Below are positions 6,953 to 9,947 of a stretch of 9,947 bases of DNA, piece by piece. Positions within the stretch are counted from its first letter, which is position 1. Each line of letters starts with the position of its first letter. Under the pieces are notes generated by a model, which saw only the letters and a program-made list of their open reading frames with translations, searched no databases and was not told the DNA's origin. The stretch comes from JAWWPY01 sp964412845 (GTDB taxonomy: Bacteria; Actinomycetota; Actinomycetes; Streptosporangiales; Streptosporangiaceae), in assembly GCA_964412845.1 (NCBI GenBank), contig CAYPQM010000204.1, positions 1 through 9,947 of the forward strand. Reading direction: 5' to 3'. The position numbers and the translations under genes are program-made.

Positions 6953-6977
6953 GGCCGGCCAGGATCACTGGCCGGCC
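6953..6977 (-). terminator. Strong hairpin terminator after the DUF4232 lipoprotein gene
   Basis: GGCCGGCCAG (6953-6962) and CTGGCCGGCC (6968-6977) are perfect inverted copies with loop GATCA, giving a ten-base-pair GC-rich stem. It begins 16 bases past the lipoprotein stop codon and lies upstream of the DUF885 gene, which it would isolate. No U-tract follows, as is usual in actinomycetes. Confidence 0.65.
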
Positions 6978-6992
6978 AGCATCACCGCGCGG

Positions 6993-7661
6993 TCAGAGTC
7001 CTTGCCCGGCCCGGCCCGCGCCCGCCGTGATCGCGTCAACGCTCAGCGGGCTGCCCAGGCTGCTCGACATGTTCCCCGAGCAGACCAGGGCCGTGAAGCT
7101 GACCTGCGACGCGGTGGCCTGGTTGGGCGCGAAGACCCGCAGCCAGTGCGCGGTCACCGGGTTGCACGCGGACGCACTGTAGTTCTGGGCATCCACGACC
7201 TGCAGGGTGGCGTGGGCCGTGGCTCCCGGTGCCAGGGTCACGGAGGCCGGGTGCACAGCCGGATTCCGGGTCGCCGGGCGGCCGATCTGGGTGCCGGACG
7301 GGCTGGTCACGAACGAGACACCAGGGTAGCCGTCGAGAGTGCACGAACTACCGGAGGTGTTGGTGAAGTTGAGCGGGTAGTAGGTGCTCCCCGCCGCGGC
7401 GCCGCCGCTGCCGGTAACGATCGCCACCTTGAGTTCTGACGAGGTGCACGCGTTCCCGGCCGTCCCGCTTGGCATGGCGGGGCCGGCCGGGCTCGCACTG
7501 GGCGGAAGGGACACGACCGGGGCCGACTGCGCCCCGGACGCCGACAACGCCTGCCCACTGGTGGTGCTCTCGGTGGATCCGCAGGCGGCGACCAGCAAGA
7601 CGCCGCAAACGAGAGCAGCCGCGGCGAGTGGCCGCCGGGCCGGGTGGGCCGATGGTGTCAT
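6993..7661 (-). CDS. DUF4232 lipoprotein
   Basis: A 222-residue exported protein. The N-terminus has arginines (HPARR), a hydrophobic core (PLAAAALVCGVLLVA) and lipobox VAAC with Cys27, so it should be lipidated and anchored to the outer face of the membrane. A Ser/Ala/Pro-rich linker runs to about residue 68. The DUF4232 domain follows with ACTSSELKV, STYYPLNFTNTSGSSCTLDG and YPGVSFV, and four cysteines (72, 107, 166, 194) spaced for two disulfides. DUF4232 is a beta-sandwich domain common in actinobacterial secreted proteins and of unknown function. The start is supported by AAGGGG eight bases upstream of the ATG. The neighbouring upstream gene is a paralogue with the same four-cysteine pattern, so the pair arose by duplication. 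Function remains unassigned; the family and lipidation are clear. Confidence 0.9.
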   Translation of the reverse strand: MTPSAHPARRPLAAAALVCGVLLVAACGSTESTTSGQALSASGAQSAPVVSLPPSASPAGPAMPSGTAGNACTSSELKVAIVTGSGGAAAGSTYYPLNFTNTSGSSCTLDGYPGVSFVTSPSGTQIGRPATRNPAVHPASVTLAPGATAHATLQVVDAQNYSASACNPVTAHWLRVFAPNQATASQVSFTALVCSGNMSSSLGSPLSVDAITAGAGRAGQGL

Positions 7662-7685
7662 GGACGGTGCCCCTTATCGTGCGGA

Positions 7686-7703
7686 GGTCCCTGCTCTGGG
7701 ACC
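7686..7703 (-). promoter_or_regulatory. Hairpin in the leader of the DUF4232 lipoprotein gene
   Basis: GGTCCC-TGCTCT-GGGACC (plus strand) is a perfect six-base-pair inverted repeat. On the minus strand it ends 24 bases before the ATG and ten bases before the AAGGGG ribosome binding site. It could be an operator, an RNA stem affecting translation, or the terminator of the upstream paralogue. No clear -35/-10 pair was found in the 125-bp gap. Confidence 0.4.
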
Positions 7704-7786
7704 CAGGCTGGTCCTACGACTCTTACGACGCGCTCCCAGGCGCCGTGGTTGCTACTTCTAGTAATCGTGTCTCTACTGTGTGTTAG

Positions 7787-8362
7787 TTACTTGCCGACCA
7801 GGAATGGATGATCCGGGATGCCGACCCCCGGGTGAATCGCCTGGATCGCCAGGTACCTGGAGCCCGCCTTGGCGCAGGCCGGGAAGCTGAATTCGAGGAA
7901 GTCCGCCTGGCGCTGGTCTGGTGGGTAGATCCGCAGCTCACCCGCGGTGACCGGATGGCAGCTGGCCGGGCTGAAGACGGCCACGTTGGTGATCACCAAA
8001 GTGGCGCTGGCCGTCGCGGCGGGCACCAGCCGCACGGTCCGCCGCGGCACGGCCGGGTCACGGACCGCTGCGCTGCCGGCCTGGCGATTGTTGTGGATCG
8101 CGGACACCCCTGGGTACCCGTACAGGTCACAGGTGCTTCGCGAGACGTTGGTAAATTCCATCGGGTAGTACGCGTGGCCGGCGGCGTGGTCGGCGGGCAG
8201 GCCGATCCAGACCTGGAGCGCGGCAGCCTTGCATTCCGGGGCGACCTGCGAACTGGCCGCGGTGGCGCTGCCGGCCAGGGCCGCGGTGACGCCGAGAGCC
8301 GCCGCGCAGGCGGCTGCTGAAGCCGCGATGCTACGTCGGATAGTGCGGGCTGATGGTCTCAT
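7787..8362 (-). CDS. DUF4232 secreted protein
   Basis: A 191-residue exported paralogue of the downstream lipoprotein. The start is the ATG at 8360-8362, because AAAGGGG lies five bases upstream and the protein then begins with a classic signal peptide: MRPSARTIRR, a hydrophobic stretch (SIAASAAACAAALGVTAALA), and a likely signal peptidase I site after ATA (about residue 35). A longer frame from 8404 lacks such support. There is no lipobox, so it is probably released rather than anchored. The DUF4232 core is recognisable from HAYYPMEFTNVSRSTCDLYG and YPGVSAI, with cysteines 44, 78, 135 and 163 matching the paralogue's four. The likely pairs are 44-78 and 135-163. The function of the family is unknown. 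It lies 125 bp upstream of the lipoprotein gene and divergent from the gamma-glutamyltransferase gene. Confidence 0.9.
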   Translation of the reverse strand: MRPSARTIRRSIAASAAACAAALGVTAALAGSATAASSQVAPECKAAALQVWIGLPADHAAGHAYYPMEFTNVSRSTCDLYGYPGVSAIHNNRQAGSAAVRDPAVPRRTVRLVPAATASATLVITNVAVFSPASCHPVTAGELRIYPPDQRQADFLEFSFPACAKAGSRYLAIQAIHPGVGIPDHPFLVGK

Positions 8363-8379
8363 GGTGACCCCTTTGATGC

Positions 8380-8400
8380 GTACCGGGACCGTCCTGGTAC
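8380..8400 (-). promoter_or_regulatory. Inverted repeat just upstream of the DUF4232 secreted-protein gene
   Basis: On the plus strand GTACCGGGA and TCCTGGTAC flank a CCG loop; the nine-base arms pair fully except for one G-T. It ends 17 bases before the ATG, immediately upstream of the AAAGGGG ribosome binding site. It may be an operator or an RNA stem, and its position resembles that of the hairpin in the paralogue's leader. Confidence 0.45.
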
Positions 8401-8510
8401 ACACCTATTACGACTGGCGGAAGGGCCCGCCGGTTGTGCCCAGTTTCCGCATGACCGCGCACGGTAACGTCGGAACTGCCCGGCCGGGCCGCCGCGTCGT
8501 TGTCACCGCC

Positions 8511-8516
8511 AAGGAG
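8511..8516 (+). promoter_or_regulatory. Ribosome binding site of the gamma-glutamyltransferase gene
   Basis: AAGGAG lies five bases before ATG 8522 and eight before ATG 8525. It is the best Shine-Dalgarno sequence in the window and fixes the start of the gene that runs off the right edge. Confidence 0.85.
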
Positions 8517-8521
8517 TGCGC

Positions 8522-9947
8522 ATGATGCCGCAGGGAACGTCATTCACCACCCGGCCGCAACTCGCGGGCAGCTTCGGCATGGTGGCGTCCACGCACTGGC
8601 TCGCGTCGGCCGCGGGCATGGCCGTGCTGGAGCAGGGCGGCACCGCGTTCGACGCCGCCGTCGCCGCCGGGCTGGTGCTCCAAGTGGTAGAGCCGCACAT
8701 GAGCGGGCCCGCCGGGGAAGTCCCCGTGATCGGCTACGACGCCGCGCAGGCGGAGGTCTTTGTCCTCGACGGCCAGGGGCCCGCGCCGCAGGGCGCCACC
8801 CTGGCGGCGTTCGGCGCGCTCGGCCTGGACCTGGTACCCGGTGACGGGCTGCTCGCGCCGTGCGTGCCGGCCGCCTTCGGGACCTGGCTGCTGCTGTTGC
8901 AGCAGCACGGCCGGCTCAGCCTCCGGGACGTGATGCAGTACGCGATCGGCTACGCGCGCGACGGCTACCCGATGTCGGCCGACGCCAGCGCCGGCATCGC
9001 CTCGGTGGCCGGCTTGCTGCGTGATCACTGGCCGACCTCGGCGGAGATCTATCTTGCTGACGGGGTGCCCAGCCCAGGTTCCCGTTTTGCCAATCGCCCG
9101 CTTGCCGCTGCTTACCAGCGGATCCTTGACGAGGCCGAGGCATCGGGCCGGACCAGGGACGGCCAGATCGAGGCCGCCAGGCGGGCCTTCTACGAGGGGT
9201 TCGTGGCGGAGGCGATCACCGCCTACACCGAGCGGGCCGAGGTGATGGACGTCACGGGGGAGCGGCACCGCGCGCTGCTCACCGGGTCGGACCTGGCCGG
9301 CTGGCGGGCGTCGGCCGAGGCACCGGTCACCTTCGACTACGCCGGGCTGACGGTGTGCAAGACGGGGCCATGGGGTCAGGGCCCGGTGTTCCTGCAGCAA
9401 CTCGCGCTGCTGCGCGGCTCCGGCGTCGATGCGATGGAGCCGGGCAGCGCCGAGTTCATCCACACCGTGGTCGAATGCGCGAAGCTGGCTTTCGCCGACC
9501 GTGAGGCCTGGTACGGGGATCCCCGGTTCGGTGCGGTGCCGGTCGAGGCGCTGCTGTCGGCGGAGTACGCGGCGCAGCGCCGGGCGCTGGTCGGGGAGGC
9601 CGCGTCCGGGGAGCTCATCCCCGGTGCGCCGGGCGGGATGACGCCCCGGCTGCCCGGGTACGCGACCGGGGAGGTGCGGGCGCCAGCCGGCGGCGGCACC
9701 GGGGAGCCGACTCTCACCGGCAGCGGGGCAGGCACCGGGTGGGCGCGCCCCCCGGCGGGCAGCGGGAGCGGACGGCGCAACCCAGGTGACACTTGCCACC
9801 TGGATGTCGCCGACCGGTTCGGCAACATGGTGGCCGCGACACCCAGTGGCGGCTGGCTGCAGAGTTCACCCGTCATCCCCGGGCTCGGATTCTGCCTGGG
9901 TACCCGGGCGCAGATGTTCACCCTCACCCCGGGCCTGCCCAACACGC
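8522..9947 (+). CDS. Gamma-glutamyltransferase family protein (3' end beyond the window)
   Basis: An Ntn-hydrolase of the gamma-glutamyltranspeptidase family, made as one chain that cleaves itself before a catalytic threonine into large and small subunits. It acts on gamma-glutamyl compounds such as glutathione. The frame is open from ATG 8522 to the window end (475 codons). Early family motifs are GMVASTHWLASAAGMAVLEQ and GGTAFDAAVAAGLVLQVVEP, then PCVPAAFGTW and TGPWGQGPVFLQQLALLRG. The catalytic threonine is Thr424 in GDTCHLDVADRFGNMVAATP, followed by SGGWLQSSPVIPGLGFCLGT. The residue after Thr is Cys, where classical enzymes have Thr, as in YwrD-like members. No signal peptide is visible, so the protein is probably cytoplasmic. 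A Gly/Pro/Ser-rich stretch of about 40 residues (380-422) precedes the cleavage site. The substrate is uncertain, as some members act on other amides. Confidence 0.92.
   Translation, partial: MMPQGTSFTTRPQLAGSFGMVASTHWLASAAGMAVLEQGGTAFDAAVAAGLVLQVVEPHMSGPAGEVPVIGYDAAQAEVFVLDGQGPAPQGATLAAFGALGLDLVPGDGLLAPCVPAAFGTWLLLLQQHGRLSLRDVMQYAIGYARDGYPMSADASAGIASVAGLLRDHWPTSAEIYLADGVPSPGSRFANRPLAAAYQRILDEAEASGRTRDGQIEAARRAFYEGFVAEAITAYTERAEVMDVTGERHRALLTGSDLAGWRASAEAPVTFDYAGLTVCKTGPWGQGPVFLQQLALLRGSGVDAMEPGSAEFIHTVVECAKLAFADREAWYGDPRFGAVPVEALLSAEYAAQRRALVGEAASGELIPGAPGGMTPRLPGYATGEVRAPAGGGTGEPTLTGSGAGTGWARPPAGSGSGRRNPGDTCHLDVADRFGNMVAATPSGGWLQSSPVIPGLGFCLGTRAQMFTLTPGLPNT

Larger units (their letters stand above)
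8363..8521. promoter_or_regulatory. Divergent intergenic region between DUF4232 and gamma-glutamyltransferase genes
   Basis: It should hold promoters for both directions. TAACGT (8465-8470) fits TANNNT and could be the plus-strand -10, but no good -35 accompanies it. A 12-bp palindrome, GCCCGGCCGGGC, lies at 8478-8489. On the minus strand CGTAAT (8412-8407) is a weak -10 candidate. Confidence 0.35.

Noticed and set aside
6081..7439. Plus-strand open frame of 452 codons across the DUF885 and DUF4232 genes
   Set aside because: It spans two real genes and their intergenic terminator on the other strand and encodes no recognisable domain.
8363..8404. ATG at 8402-8404 as the start of the secreted DUF4232 protein
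   Set aside because: It would place 14 residues before the signal peptide and covers the inverted repeat; the ATG at 8360-8362 has AAAGGGG at ideal spacing.
8540..9799. Long minus-strand open frame of 419 codons opposite the gamma-glutamyltransferase
   Set aside because: The plus strand holds all the family motifs and a strong ribosome binding site; the antisense product is Arg/Gly/Pro-rich without motifs.

Overview
The window looks like a draft-assembly piece of a high-GC actinomycete chromosome. The basis is the very GC-rich sequence with G/C third codon positions, GTG starts, a DesK/NarL-type two-component pair, a MarR-GNAT fusion and two DUF4232 proteins. A run of exactly 100 N (1913-2012) is a scaffold-gap placeholder. 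No rRNA, tRNA, CRISPR array, insertion sequence or prophage gene was seen.

Layout. (1) 1-318 has no intact gene; it may hold a frameshifted remnant of a tiny membrane protein on the minus strand. (2) 319-2143 (minus) is a GT39/ArnT-like membrane glycosyltransferase whose N-terminus is a proline-rich 15-bp repeat interrupted by the gap. (3) A divergent intergenic region with a perfect 16-bp palindrome separates it from a two-component operon on the plus strand, histidine kinase 2323-3558 and NarL/LuxR response regulator 3555-4289, which overlap by GTGA. (4) On the minus strand follow a MarR-GNAT fusion regulator (4329-5297) with a promoter and overlapping TTGAC-ACA-GTCAA operator, and a DUF885 metallopeptidase-like protein (5388-6917). 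(5) Two tandem minus-strand paralogues of DUF4232 come next, a lipoprotein (6993-7661) and a Sec-exported protein (7787-8362), with a strong hairpin terminator after the first. (6) Divergent from these, a gamma-glutamyltransferase family gene with an excellent ribosome binding site starts at 8522 and runs off the right edge.

How the genes fit together. The kinase and regulator are clearly a pair; the divergent glycosyltransferase is their nearest possible target, but nothing proves that. The MarR-GNAT gene probably controls itself. The two DUF4232 genes are a duplication, each with an inverted repeat just upstream of an AAGGGG-type ribosome binding site. The DUF885 and gamma-glutamyltransferase proteins suggest peptide or glutathione-type turnover but are not visibly linked. 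I see no convincing novel multi-gene system. The most notable points are the gap-broken glycosyltransferase reading frame, two candidate leaderless GTG starts, the MarR operator, and low-complexity in-frame repeats in several neighbouring genes.
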